Position numbers and translations under genes: made by a program
Shown: positions 1 through 8,038 of the stretch, in pieces
Layout of the letters: every line of letters starts with the position of its first letter
How positions within the stretch are numbered: the stretch's first letter is position 1
NCBI GenBank assembly: GCA_963733945.1
Contig: CAVTFD010000033.1
Location: 124,001-188,000 of the forward strand
Direction of reading: 5' to 3'
Length of the DNA: 64,000 nt
Source: AP-15 sp963733945
GTDB taxonomy: Bacteria > Pseudomonadota > Alphaproteobacteria > ATCC43930 > CGMCC-115725
Notes under the pieces: model-generated
The model's input: the letters and a program-made list of their open reading frames with translations, nothing else
Told to the model about the DNA's origin: nothing
Database searches by the model: none

Positions 1-310
1 CAACGGATGGAACCCTGGCGCCTGCGGGCGGATACGACGCGAGGCCGACGGCGATCGTCTTGCTCCGACATGTTTGACCCGATATCGCTGGCGGAGTGGA
101 AGGACCTGACTTTCTTCGCACGGCCGGTTCTCAGAACCGGCGAGGAGTATCATCTGCGGTAGCGCGAGCACTCGACGTGCTAGCCTCGCCGTTTGAGCTC
201 CACCGGCAGAAGGCCGAACAAGCCGGAACAGCGCAGAAATCCCGTGTCCACCCGAACCGAATGGCCCAAGGCCTCGATGGAATGGCTCGCCGAGAATACA
301 AATCGGGTTA
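1..310. other. Left flank with no recognisable gene
   Basis: I read all six frames and found no family I can name. A short open frame at 70-162 starts MFDPISLAEWK and another ends at about 329, but neither has a ribosome binding site or a known motif. The stretch abuts the dead IS5 element and may be remnant sequence of a gene lying to the left of the window. Confidence 0.4.
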
Positions 311-1494
311 GGGAACGTCTGAAGGGGTGATGGTGCGGGTTGGAGGCATGGACATTTCCTCGATCAGCGATGGGACGGCGGCAGCGGCGTGGTGACTGGA
401 ACGGATCTGGCCGGGCGCGGAGATCAATCCCGCGATGCGGGCAGATTATGCCTCTTGTAAGCGCAATGGGTGGCGGCGTGCGATGAACAGATTGGCCAAC
501 GCACAGGTGACGATCAGGCGATGGGCGTTATTGTTGAGCCCGCGGTAACGCACCTTGGCGAAGCCGAACCCCCGCTTGATGACCCCGATCGGATGCTCGA
601 CCCCCGCTTTCGCGAGGGCAGGCTCTTGGCGCGCACCTTCGATTTGGTACGGTTCGTGGCCCGCTCGATCGCGTTGACGAGGCCGCGATGACGATAGCGG
701 CGGGTGGTGAAATCGCGCGCCCGCGGGGCCTTGTGGCGGATCACCGCGCGCTGGCCGGGATACGCCTGATCGCCCCACACCCGGATCTCGCGCCCGTGCA
801 GCACTCGGGCAGCACCCTGCTGTCGGCGACGTTGGCCGAGGTCGCCACCGCCGCATGGACAACTTGGTCCGGCTGTCGACGCCGACATGTGCTTTCATGC
901 CGAAATACCACTGGTTGCCCTTCTTGGTCTGATGCATCTGGGGATCGCGCCTTGTCGGCGTTCTTGGTCGAACAGGGCGCACTGATGATTGTTGCATCGG
1001 TCCTCGCGCAGGCGGGGATCGTGCCGGTGGCAATCTTCAGCCCCTTCTCGGCCAAGTGCCGCTGCACCTCGTCAAACAGCCGCCGGCCGAGATCGTGCGC
1101 TTTGAGCAGATGGCGGAAGCGACACACCGTCGTCGCGTCCGGCACCGGCTCGCGGCCGAGGTCGATCCCGACAAAACCGCGCATCGCCACCGAAGCATAC
1201 CGCGCCTCTTCGACCGCCGGGTCCGACAGGTTGAACCAGCATCCGCTCGACCCCAATCGGCGGACGGCCATTGCCGGGCTGGGGATAGAACGGCTCGATC
1301 AGCCGGCACAGCGCCGCCCACGGCACCACCCGCGCCATCTCCGAGAGAAACACCGCCCGCCGGGTCGTCTTGGCGTCGCGCTCAAACTCCACACTCGCTA
1401 GTGTCAGCTGCTTCATTCCCCCAGACCTTGCGCATCCCACCCCGTTGCGCACTATATCACGATCACCAGCCTATGGCTTTTGCAGAGGTTCCCC
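311..1494 (-). mobile_element. Degenerate IS5-family insertion sequence
   Basis: The element is built around a decayed IS5-type transposase. Probable terminal inverted repeats are GGGAACGTCTG at 311-321 and, read on the minus strand, GGGAACCTCTG at 1483-1493, matching at 10 of 11 bases. That gives a length close to 1.2 kb, usual for this family. I could not find a convincing target-site duplication, so the exact ends are tentative. The transposase is broken in several frames, so the copy should be immobile unless a related active transposase acts on its ends. Confidence 0.6.
446..1416 (-). pseudogene. IS5-family transposase, multiple frameshifts
   Basis: Reading from the start at 1416 (MKQLTLASVEFER), the family sequence continues through at least five frame changes. 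The pieces are ARVVPWAALCRLIEPFYP in the first frame, then WFNLSDPAVEEARYAS, VGIDLGREPVPDATTVC and DATIISAPCSTKNADKAR in a second, MHQTKKGNQWYFGMKAHVGV in a third, GDQAYPGQRAVIRH and RRYRHRGLVNAIERA in a fourth, and HPIGVIKRGFGFAKVRYRG in the third again. These are the DDE-domain blocks of IS5 transposases, including the Y-x2-R-x6-K-like C-terminal helix region. The number of shifts means decay rather than programmed frameshifting. Total length fits the usual roughly 320 residues. Confidence 0.85.
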
Positions 1495-1667
1495 AGCGTA
1501 CATAGCAATCACGACCCTTGGGGCCATCCGACCAGCCGAGGAAAATGCCTCATTGGAGAATACAATCGGTGGATTCCAGTCCGTGATCTCGGAAAGCATC
1601 GCCCTGAGCGGTCATACCGGTGGCGTGCGCTCCAGCCGCGCGGCTGATCGGACATCGCGATCGGCCA
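1495..1667 (-). pseudogene. Possible PAS/LOV sensor-domain remnant cut by the IS element
   Basis: On the minus strand one frame reads SEITDWNPPIVFSNEAF, which resembles the PAS/LOV core in which an NPIVF-N-AF block is usual. After a shift of frame, GPKGRDCYVRWG resembles the flavin-binding GRNCRFLQG loop of LOV domains. An in-frame TGA precedes the first block. The homology stops where the inverted repeat of the IS5 element begins. I infer a sensor-kinase fragment interrupted by the insertion. The match is short and judged by eye, so confidence is low. Confidence 0.25.
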
Positions 1668-1839
1668 TGTCAAAACTCCTTATTTGGGTTCACTGGTCGG
1701 CGCCAGGAAGCCGGAGAATCCAGCACCTGCGCCGCCGCAGGGGGTATTGCTGAACTTGGCCACCAGCGCCCAAACGGACCCGGCGGGACACAATCAGGAC
1801 ACTGATTACTCCCTGGCCGTAATAAGTTGTTTATACATT

Positions 1840-1915
1840 TGGCGTCCCCAAGGGGATTCGAACCCCTGTTACCGCCGTGAAAGGGCGATGTCCTAGGCCT
1901 CTAGACGATGGGGAC
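1840..1915 (-). tRNA. tRNA-Glu (anticodon TTC)
   Basis: The minus strand folds as a full cloverleaf. The acceptor stem begins GTCCCC, the D arm contains TCGTCTAGAGGCC, the anticodon stem-loop CCGCC-CTTTCAC-GGCGG carries anticodon TTC, and the T arm is CAGGGGTTCGAATCCCC. The 3' CCA is encoded (1840-1842). All parts are standard for bacterial tRNA-Glu. Confidence 0.96.
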
Positions 1916-2068
1916 TCAACGAGCGTCGACGCTTGCATCTAAAGCGCCGGAGGCGGGAAATCAATCGCCTCGGCGCCAACCTCGACGTATGGTGCGCCGG
2001 TCGAGGCAGGCTCGATGTCGCGGCGGCGCACCCCATCTATCGGGTACCCGGTGCGACCGAAGGGAACG

Positions 2069-2707
2069 ATGCCGTCAGCGCCCACTTTCGACGAGGGATT
2101 TCGCCAACACCTGCGGGCGCTGCTGACTTGGCGGCGCGACGTGCGGCGGTTTCGCCGGGATCCGCTGCCGCCAGGCGCCGTTGAGCGACTGATCGCACTT
2201 GCCGCCTTGGCGCCCTCGGTCGGGCTGAGCCAGCCCTGGCGCTTTGTCGTCGTCAAAGATGCGGCCTGCCGCGGAGCAGTCCGGCGAAATTTCGCTGCCG
2301 CCAAAGCCGCCGCGCTCGCCGCTCAGGCTCCGGAACGCGCCGCGCAATATGCGCAGCTGAAGCTCGAGGGGCTCGACCAGGCCCCGTGTCACCTCGCCGT
2401 TTTTGCCGATCGCGCGACCGCGCAGGGGCATGGTCTCGGGCATCTGACGATGCCCGAGATGATCGACTATTCGACTGTTGCCGCGGTCCATACTTTGTGG
2501 CTCGCTGCGCGCGCCGAGGGGATCGGCATGGGCTGGTTGTCGATCCTCGATCCGCGCGAAATTACGGCCATCCTCGATGTTCCTGCAGAGTGGAAGCTGA
2601 TCGGCTATTTTTGCCTCGGCTATCCGATAGAGGAGGAGGACGTGCCGCTGCTCGAAACCGTGGGGTGGGAAGAACGGCGTGCCACGCCGTCGTTCCTGAT
2701 CCGCTGA
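2069..2707 (+). CDS. bluB: 5,6-dimethylbenzimidazole synthase (BluB)
   Basis: BluB is a flavin-cannibalising nitroreductase-fold enzyme that turns FMNH2 and O2 into dimethylbenzimidazole, the lower ligand of vitamin B12. The 212-residue product shows the family blocks RRDVRRF (22-28), APSVGLSQPWRF (48-59), a MPEMIDYSTVAAV helix and GMGWLSILDP, with LGYP near the end. The ATG at 2069 is preferred over the in-frame ATG at 2015 because it follows AGGGAA and sits where BluB proteins normally begin. The next gene overlaps its stop codon (TGATG). The gene fits the B12-related genes further right (cobalamin adenosyltransferase and Mcd). Confidence 0.88.
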   Translation: MPSAPTFDEGFRQHLRALLTWRRDVRRFRRDPLPPGAVERLIALAALAPSVGLSQPWRFVVVKDAACRGAVRRNFAAAKAAALAAQAPERAAQYAQLKLEGLDQAPCHLAVFADRATAQGHGLGHLTMPEMIDYSTVAAVHTLWLAARAEGIGMGWLSILDPREITAILDVPAEWKLIGYFCLGYPIEEEDVPLLETVGWEERRATPSFLIR

Positions 2708-3459
2708 TGAGATCCGGCGGGACCATTCGCGTCGGCATCGGCGGCTGGGTGTTCGCGCCTTGGCGCGGCGCGTTCTACCCGCCGGGCCTAGTGCAGGCGC
2801 GCGAGCTATTCCATGCCAGCCGCCAGGTCACCGCAATCGAGATCAACGGCACTTTTTATGGCGCTCAGAAGCCGGCGAGCTTTCGCCGCTGGCACGACGA
2901 GACCCCCAACGATTTTGTGTTCTCGGTGAAGGGTCCGCGCTTCGTGACCCACCGCCGCGACTTGGCGACCGCCGGCCCGTCGATCGACCGGTTCTTCGCG
3001 AGCGGCGTGCTCGAACTGTGTAGCAAACTCGGCCCGATCCTGTGGCAGTTCGCTCCGTTCATGCGCTTCGACGAGGCTGCTTTCGACGCATTTCTCGCGC
3101 TGCTGCCGCGCCAGATCGACGGCGGCGCCGTGCGCCATGTTGTCGAGGTACGGCACCCGAGCTTTGGTTCGCCGGCCTTCATCGAGCTGCTAAGGCGGCA
3201 CAAAACTGCGGTGGCGCTCGTCGACGACGAGAAATATCCAGCCATCACCGAGATCACCGCCGATTTCGTCTATGCACGGCTGCGCCGTTGTGCTGTAGAC
3301 GAGCCCACCGGCTATTCGCCGACGGTGCTCGACGCCTGGGCCGCGCGCGGCCGCGAGTGGTGCGCCGACGGCCGCGATTGCTTCATCTATTTCATCAACG
3401 GCGCCAAAATCCGCGCCCCGGCGGCCGCCATTTCGCTGCTGGCGCGGCTTTCCCCGTAA
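2707..3459 (+). CDS. DUF72 (YecE-like) protein
   Basis: The 250-residue product is a TIM-barrel-like DUF72 protein. It opens with IRVGIGGWVFAPWRG, then EINGTFYGAQKPASFRRW, FVFSVKGPRFVTH, the GPILWQFAPFMRF block and the VEVRHPSFGSPAF strand, all typical of the family. The function of DUF72 is not established. The start codon overlaps the bluB stop, so the two are translationally coupled, but I see no biochemical reason linking them. The C-terminus ends at the usual YFINGAKIRAPAAA segment, so the gene is complete. Confidence 0.85.
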   Translation: MRSGGTIRVGIGGWVFAPWRGAFYPPGLVQARELFHASRQVTAIEINGTFYGAQKPASFRRWHDETPNDFVFSVKGPRFVTHRRDLATAGPSIDRFFASGVLELCSKLGPILWQFAPFMRFDEAAFDAFLALLPRQIDGGAVRHVVEVRHPSFGSPAFIELLRRHKTAVALVDDEKYPAITEITADFVYARLRRCAVDEPTGYSPTVLDAWAARGREWCADGRDCFIYFINGAKIRAPAAAISLLARLSP

Positions 3460-3736
3460 ACCGCCGACACACCGCCAGGGCCGATAATTCAACGCGGCCC
3501 CGGCCTCGGCCGCTATTCTGCTGGCAAACGATCGAGGTATCGATGAATGGGGATGTCTGCCCAAGTCAGCGGCGAGGTGCGCGTACTCGCCTGCATCTCG
3601 GTAGGCGCCTATTCCGCTCTGGACGACCGTTGCGTGGAGCTGGCCGCAACCGATGGACTTGACCGCCTCTGATGGTGCTTGCGAGAATGTCGACAGCTGA
3701 AGAGTAGAAAGTATACAGAGCGCGGGAGCTCCCAAG

Positions 3737-4111
3737 ATGATAGACGCGGCCGATGCGCTCGCAGACTATCGGCGCCGACATCCTGGCTCTCCGCCGACTT
3801 TCGGTGGTCGCATCTATCGTCAGCACGCTCCCGAATTGATCCGGTGCACGATTAGGCCGGTGACCGCTGAAACTTGGCTCCAATCCCTTTTCTACACGCC
3901 GCAGGCCCGGACAATCCTGCTCGAAATCTCTGCCCGTTATGCCGCGGTGATGGATGCCGGCGCTTGGGAAGACCGCGGCGACGATGATCCGGTTGTGGTC
4001 CATGCCACGGCCAACCGTGCGGGGCGGATGGTCTGGAACGGCGCCCATCGCCTCGGCGCAGTCATGATCCTCGGCCGTCCGTTCGATCTTCCGATCCGCT
4101 TCTGCCTGTGA
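3737..4111 (+). CDS. Small protein with ParB/sulfiredoxin-like NGxHRL motif
   Basis: A 124-residue reading frame begins after GGGAGCT with good spacing. Its C-terminal part reads VWNGAHRLGAV followed by GRPFDLPIRF, which resembles the NGQHRL-A-x(5)-P segment of ParB/Srx-fold proteins seen in phage and plasmid genes; here Gln is replaced by Ala. The N-terminal half (TFGGRIYRQHAPELIR) is not one I recognise. It stands alone between DUF72 and tRNA-Thr, so it could be a relic of an integrated element near the tRNA. The function is unknown, and the fold call is by motif only. Confidence 0.5.
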   Translation: MIDAADALADYRRRHPGSPPTFGGRIYRQHAPELIRCTIRPVTAETWLQSLFYTPQARTILLEISARYAAVMDAGAWEDRGDDDPVVVHATANRAGRMVWNGAHRLGAVMILGRPFDLPIRFCL

Positions 4112-4145
4112 GGTCAAGCCTTCCTGGTGAGGTCAAGCCTTCCTG
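4108..4145 (+). repeat. Two exact tandem copies of a 19-bp unit
   Basis: The unit GTGAGGTCAAGCCTTCCTG occurs at 4108-4126 and again at 4127-4145. It covers the stop codon of the preceding small gene. This looks like a simple tandem duplication. Confidence 0.85.
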
Positions 4146-4237
4146 GCGCCGCTCTGGCCGCCAGCATGGCCTCAGCCCGGCCGGCTTCAATTTGATCGGC
4201 CTCGGCGCCACAAGGGGCGGTATTTCTTCGGATTGGC

Positions 4238-4312
4238 TGGTGCTGCCGGTAAGGATTGAACTTACGACCTCCCCCTTACCAAGGGGGTGCTCTACCACTG
4301 AGCTACGGCAGC
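4238..4312 (-). tRNA. tRNA-Thr (anticodon GGT)
   Basis: The minus strand gives GCTGCCG as acceptor stem, GCTCAGTGGTAGAGC as D arm, CCCCC-TTGGTAA-GGGGG as anticodon arm with GGT at 34-36, GTAAGTTCAATCCTTAC as T arm and an encoded CCA (4238-4240). All stems pair fully. Confidence 0.96.
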
Positions 4313-4469
4313 GCGCCGTGCGAAATCCGTTCCGCCCGAGGCCGCAGAAATATACGACGCCTCGACGGTTGGCAAGGCGAGGGGGCGGTTTGCCCGCTGC
4401 AGTACCTGCTTGCTTCAGGGCGTTGCATCCGGGAATACTGACCGATTACCGGCCGGTGGGAGGCGGGGC

Positions 4470-5792
4470 GTGGAAATCGGTGAATGGCGTCGCGACGGTC
4501 TTCTTGTACTGCGGCCGGTCGGGCGCATCGACAACCTGACGGCCGCGGCCTTTCAGGATCGACTGCTGGTGGCCGCGCGCGCCGGCGCCGCCGATGTCGT
4601 CGTCGATTTTGCCGAGGTCGCATATATCTCCAGCGCCGGACTGCGCGCGCTGATGGCGGCGTCGAAGGCGAAACCAAAGGAGCGCCGGATCGCCGTCGCC
4701 GCTCTCAACAATATCGTCGAAGAGATTTTCGCGATCAGCCGCTTCGCCGAGGTGATCCCGGTTTTCGATACCGTGGAGGCTGCGATCGCTGCACGCAACT
4801 CGGCGTCGCGCGCGCCGGCCCCTGCAGCGCCACTACGAGTCCATTTCTGGGGCAGCCGCGGCTCGTTGCCAACCCCGCTTGGTGTCGCCGGCGTGCGCAG
4901 CAAGCTGCACGACGCCCTGCTCGCCGCCCGCGGCCATAAACTCGAGAGCCCCGAGGCGGTCGATGCCTTTATCGACCGTGAGCTGCCGTTTTCGGTGCGC
5001 GGCACCTTTGGCGGCAACACCGCCTGCGTTGAGATCGCCACCGGCGGCGAGGAATTTGTGCTGTGCGATCTCGGCACCGGGGTGCGCGAATTCGGCCGGG
5101 CCCTCCTCGCCGAGCATGGACCCGCTCGTAAGCACTGCTTCAACGTGTTCCTGTCGCATCTGCACTGGGACCACGTCATGGGCTTCCCATTCTTCGCCCC
5201 GGCCTATATTCCCGGCAACCTGATCCGCATTCACGGGTGCCACAAGACTCTGGCCCAGGCGATCCGCCGCCAGCACTCCGATCCGGGTTTTCCGGTCGAT
5301 TTCGACTCGCTTGCCGCGACCATCGAATTTGTCGAGCTTATGCCCGGTCGTACCTATCAGGTGGCGGGTCTGTCGGTACTGCCGATCCAACAGTTTCACA
5401 CGGGAGAATCCTACGGCTATCGGTTTTCACGAGACGACAAGACGATCGTTTATTCCACCGATTGCGAGCATAAGTATTCCGTGCTCGACGAATCCTACCC
5501 TTTCGTGCATTTCTACCGAAATGCCGATCTTCTAATCTTTGACGCGATGTATTCCTTGGCTGATACTGTGTCGGTCAAGGAGGATTGGGGGCATTCGAGC
5601 AATGTCATCGCAGTCGAGTTGGCCCAGGCGGCGCGGGTCAAGCGTCTCGTCTTGTTTCACCATGAGCCGGTCTTCGACGACCGGATGATCGAAGCAGTGT
5701 ACGGCGAGACGGTCCGCTTCGAGGAGATCAGCCGCGAGGGGCACAAAGTCGAGGTGATTGCGGCCTTCGACGGGCTCGATCTGACGATCTGA
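4470..5792 (+). CDS. STAS domain fused to a metallo-beta-lactamase-fold hydrolase
   Basis: The 440-residue product joins two domains. Residues 1 to about 105 are a STAS domain of the anti-sigma-antagonist kind (GRIDNLTAAAFQDRL, VVDFAEVAYISSAGLRAL), with the phosphorylatable serine region ISSAG present. From about 128 on lies a metallo-beta-lactamase fold with FWGSRGSLPTP, GGNTACVEI, the metal motif H230-x-H232-x-D234-H235, and later DCEH, DWGHSS and FHHEP as further likely ligands. The GTG at 4470 is chosen because GGAGG precedes it by six bases. The ATPase gene follows after four bases. I infer a partner-switching signalling unit in which the STAS phosphorylation state gates the hydrolase; the substrate is unknown. 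Confidence 0.85.
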   Translation: MEIGEWRRDGLLVLRPVGRIDNLTAAAFQDRLLVAARAGAADVVVDFAEVAYISSAGLRALMAASKAKPKERRIAVAALNNIVEEIFAISRFAEVIPVFDTVEAAIAARNSASRAPAPAAPLRVHFWGSRGSLPTPLGVAGVRSKLHDALLAARGHKLESPEAVDAFIDRELPFSVRGTFGGNTACVEIATGGEEFVLCDLGTGVREFGRALLAEHGPARKHCFNVFLSHLHWDHVMGFPFFAPAYIPGNLIRIHGCHKTLAQAIRRQHSDPGFPVDFDSLAATIEFVELMPGRTYQVAGLSVLPIQQFHTGESYGYRFSRDDKTIVYSTDCEHKYSVLDESYPFVHFYRNADLLIFDAMYSLADTVSVKEDWGHSSNVIAVELAQAARVKRLVLFHHEPVFDDRMIEAVYGETVRFEEISREGHKVEVIAAFDGLDLTI

Positions 5793-5796
5793 ATTG

Positions 5797-6222
5797 ATGA
5801 AAGCCTCGCTTGGCCTGCGCAGCGATGGCGCGGAACTCGGCCGGCTGGTCGGCTTCGCCGAAGAATTCGCCCGATGTCATAGTCTGGCCGAGCCGGAACG
5901 GGCACGACTGCTGGTCATCCTCGAAGAGCTTTTCACCAATGCCGTGAATTATGGCTATCCGAAGGGCGCCGCGGCTACGGGTCGGATCGAGATTGGGCTC
6001 GCCGTGAAAAAGGGGCGCCTCGAGATCGACTTTAGCGACGACGGTAAGCCGTTCGACCCCCTGTCCCACACCCCGCCCGACCTAGATCGGGTGGCGGCCG
6101 ATCGTCCGCTCGGCGGGCTCGGTCTACACTTGCTGCGCTCATTCGTCGACGACGCACGGTATCGCCGCAACGGCGGCCGCAACTGCCTTACCCTGATCCG
6201 GAACTTAGACCCGCGCTGTTGA
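5797..6222 (+). CDS. Anti-sigma-type serine kinase (HATPase_c_2, RsbW-like)
   Basis: The 141-residue protein is a lone GHKL ATPase domain. The N box EELFTNAVNYG has the Mg-binding Asn48, the G1 box is DDGKPFDP and the G2 box GGLGLHLLRS. It lacks a histidine-kinase dimerisation domain, as in RsbW and SpoIIAB, which phosphorylate STAS-domain partners. It sits four bases behind the STAS-hydrolase fusion, which is therefore its most likely partner. A TTG three bases upstream is a possible alternative start. No sigma factor gene is nearby. Confidence 0.85.
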   Translation: MKASLGLRSDGAELGRLVGFAEEFARCHSLAEPERARLLVILEELFTNAVNYGYPKGAAATGRIEIGLAVKKGRLEIDFSDDGKPFDPLSHTPPDLDRVAADRPLGGLGLHLLRSFVDDARYRRNGGRNCLTLIRNLDPRC

Positions 6223-6240
6223 GGGGATACCGGCAAGGGT

Positions 6241-7092
6241 TCAGTCTAGGCGGCGGTGCAGACCGGTCGCTACCTCGAGATATTCCGGATCGTCTGGGCG
6301 CAAGATCCCGTGCCTGACGGCGAAATCGAGGATCACGAGGTTGACGTTAAACTTGAAGTCGAAACTCGTGCGGATCCGTTCTAATACCGCGGCGGCCGGC
6401 ATCAGCGCGAACCCGACGAACTCGCCGTCGCGATTTTTTGGCTGAAAATCGGACGGCACCTCAAGGTCGTATACGAACAGTACGTCGTCGCGGACGCCAA
6501 GGACCGTTTCCATGCGGTAGGAGACAGCACCGGCCGGAACCGCCCGTGCGATCAGCCCGGGCGGGATCATCGCTTCCTCGTCGGCCTCCTTGACCAGGGT
6601 TTCGATGAGGCCATAGCCGTTGCCGATCCCGCCGGCGACGAGGTTATCAAGCTTGTGTGGGGCCACACGTTTATCGGGGGCACGGCGGCCGACCCATAGG
6701 GCCAACTCGCCACTCGTCCGACAGTATCCGTTCAGATGCACGCCGTAAGCGCGCGTCCCAAAGTACGGAACGGCGCCCCGGTCGAGGCGAAACAGCGGCG
6801 GCATCCCCCAGCGCAGTGCGACATCGAAAGTCTCGCTTCGGGTCTTCGGGATCTGCTTCTCGGCGACCAGCGCGTCGACCACTCGATCGACGGATTGGCT
6901 GATCGCCGCGGCGTCACCCTGAGCCACCAGCGCCACCTTGTCTTCGGCGACGGCGAACACGTCCGGAAATCGCCGCAGCGCATCGGCGTTGTCGCGACGC
7001 ACCAGTCCAATCCGGTCGGCTCCGGCGAACAGCGGCACAATTCGAGCCGGGTCGTAATTGTTGCAGCGGGCGATGTGGTCGCGGAACGGCAT
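6241..7092 (-). CDS. DUF4743 NUDIX hydrolase
   Basis: The 283-residue product has the N-terminal DUF4743 domain (residues 1 to about 115, beginning MPFRDHIARCNNYDPARI) followed by a NUDIX domain. The NUDIX box reads GGIGNGYGLIETLVKEADEE; the REUXEE core appears as KEADEEA, with Lys in place of Arg but the metal-binding glutamates present. Relatives are annotated as thiamine-pyrophosphokinase-related NUDIX enzymes; the natural substrate is uncertain. The start at 7092 follows GGAG and removes an unlikely 14-residue extension. It lies 17 bases downstream of the ACT-like gene on the same strand, so the two probably form an operon. Confidence 0.82.
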   Translation of the reverse strand: MPFRDHIARCNNYDPARIVPLFAGADRIGLVRRDNADALRRFPDVFAVAEDKVALVAQGDAAAISQSVDRVVDALVAEKQIPKTRSETFDVALRWGMPPLFRLDRGAVPYFGTRAYGVHLNGYCRTSGELALWVGRRAPDKRVAPHKLDNLVAGGIGNGYGLIETLVKEADEEAMIPPGLIARAVPAGAVSYRMETVLGVRDDVLFVYDLEVPSDFQPKNRDGEFVGFALMPAAAVLERIRTSFDFKFNVNLVILDFAVRHGILRPDDPEYLEVATGLHRRLD

Positions 7093-7109
7093 GGTTGGTG
7101 GTGCTCCGT

Positions 7110-7409
7110 TCAATTGGCGCCGCGACCTTGACAATAGGTCAATACAGCTTCGACCGAAGCAATTTGCCGCAGACAGGCGGCGACGTAGTCGGTGATCTCG
7201 CGGCCGAGACCGCGCATCTGAATTTCTATCATCAATTGGGCCTGATCGGCCTCCGAGACGGCGCTGTGCCAGCCGGAGGGCACCAAGCCGCGCTTGGCGA
7301 AAAGTTCGAGAACGCGCGGCATCACCCCCGGCTCGGCCTGGGCGTGAACGAAAAAATAAGCCGTCTCGGAAAGACTGGTTTCAGCAACGCTCGCGGCAAC
7401 TCGCGACAT
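7110..7409 (-). CDS. Small ACT-like (regulatory) protein
   Basis: The 99-residue product reads ETAYFFVHAQAEPGVMPRVL and LFAKRGLVPSGWHS, then a second strand pair ending QIASVEAVLTY. This is the beta-alpha-beta pattern of ACT domains, as in acetolactate synthase small subunits. No catalytic domain is attached. An ATG at 7415 is an alternative start, but the GAGGA at 7416-7424 (minus strand) suits 7409 better. Its partner is not evident from the context; the downstream gene is the NUDIX protein. The family assignment rests on the pattern of hydrophobic strands and the xAEPGV turn. Confidence 0.65.
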   Translation of the reverse strand: MSRVAASVAETSLSETAYFFVHAQAEPGVMPRVLELFAKRGLVPSGWHSAVSEADQAQLMIEIQMRGLGREITDYVAACLRQIASVEAVLTYCQGRGAN

Positions 7410-7657
7410 GGTCATGGTCCTCGGCGTCAAGGGGGCGAAACAACGGAGCCCGAACCCGCGCGGGGTTCGGGACCATAATTCGCCGATTGCGCCGGCCATG
7501 CGTTGTCTGCGTAGCCACGATGCAAAATGTAAGCCGTGCCGCCATTGTCGTCAACTCGCGGCCGCACCTCCGGCGTTCACCCCTCGGCCCCCGGATCGAA
7601 AGCCATGCCCAACCGTTTGCAAAGCAGTGAGTTGCAGCAGCTAAAAAATGGGCAGTG

Positions 7658-7792
7658 ATGACAAAACGCATCGTCGTGACCACGACCGAGGCGCGTCAGG
7701 CGACCAAGGAAGGCGTGGTACGGTACATCTTGGCCATTTCGCTGGCGCTCGTTGTAGTTATATTCGTGGTCGCCTATTTACTATTTCATTGA
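7658..7792 (+). CDS. 44-residue single-pass membrane protein
   Basis: The frame encodes a 44-residue protein with an N-terminal polar stretch (MTKRIVVTTTEARQATKEG) and one clear membrane helix from about residue 22 to 42, ending YLLFH. Codon use matches neighbouring genes, and a GTG three bases upstream is an alternative start. It lies 12 bases before a small lipoprotein gene on the same strand. I do not recognise a family, but such tiny membrane proteins are common and this one looks genuine. Confidence 0.6.
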   Translation: MTKRIVVTTTEARQATKEGVVRYILAISLALVVVIFVVAYLLFH

Positions 7793-7804
7793 ACGGAGCG
7801 GTGG

Positions 7805-8023
7805 ATGGCCATGCTGCGCCTAGGTTTCCTCGTCGCGTTGACGCTCGCCACCGCCGCCGGATGCAGTGTTGGGGCCCCCGGGCGAGCCAGCGATATCCAG
7901 AACGTGAACGGTATCTCGGACGATATCTCGGCCGAGCGGATGACTCAGTCTGACTCCCTGAAGATTCCCGATCCGAACCTGCCGACGACTTATCCGCACA
8001 GCTATCAATTGCCACAAGATTAG
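7805..8023 (+). CDS. Small lipoprotein
   Basis: This 72-residue protein has a signal peptide with a lipobox (LATAAGC, Cys about residue 20), so it is predicted to be lipidated and anchored to a membrane. The mature part is about 50 residues, rich in Asp, Ser and Pro (DISAERMTQSD, PDPNLPTTYPHSY), and has no domain I know. GGAGCGG lies a few bases before the ATG. It follows the 44-residue membrane protein closely and precedes mcd by 15 bases. Confidence 0.7.
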   Translation: MAMLRLGFLVALTLATAAGCSVGAPGRASDIQNVNGISDDISAERMTQSDSLKIPDPNLPTTYPHSYQLPQD

Positions 8024-8038
8024 CCGAGCTTTACCAAT

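Noticed and set aside
446..1505. Overlapping plus-strand frames across the IS5 region
   Set aside because: They are shadows of the decayed transposase on the other strand; none has a family match or ribosome binding site.
1926..1990. GC-rich inverted repeat between tRNA-Glu and bluB
   Set aside because: GGAGGCG and CGCCTC pair, but there is no T run on either side and no upstream gene that would need a terminator here. It may be chance in GC-rich DNA.
1916..2068. Cobalamin riboswitch before bluB
   Set aside because: The leader is only about 150 bases and I do not see the conserved B12 box, so I do not call one.
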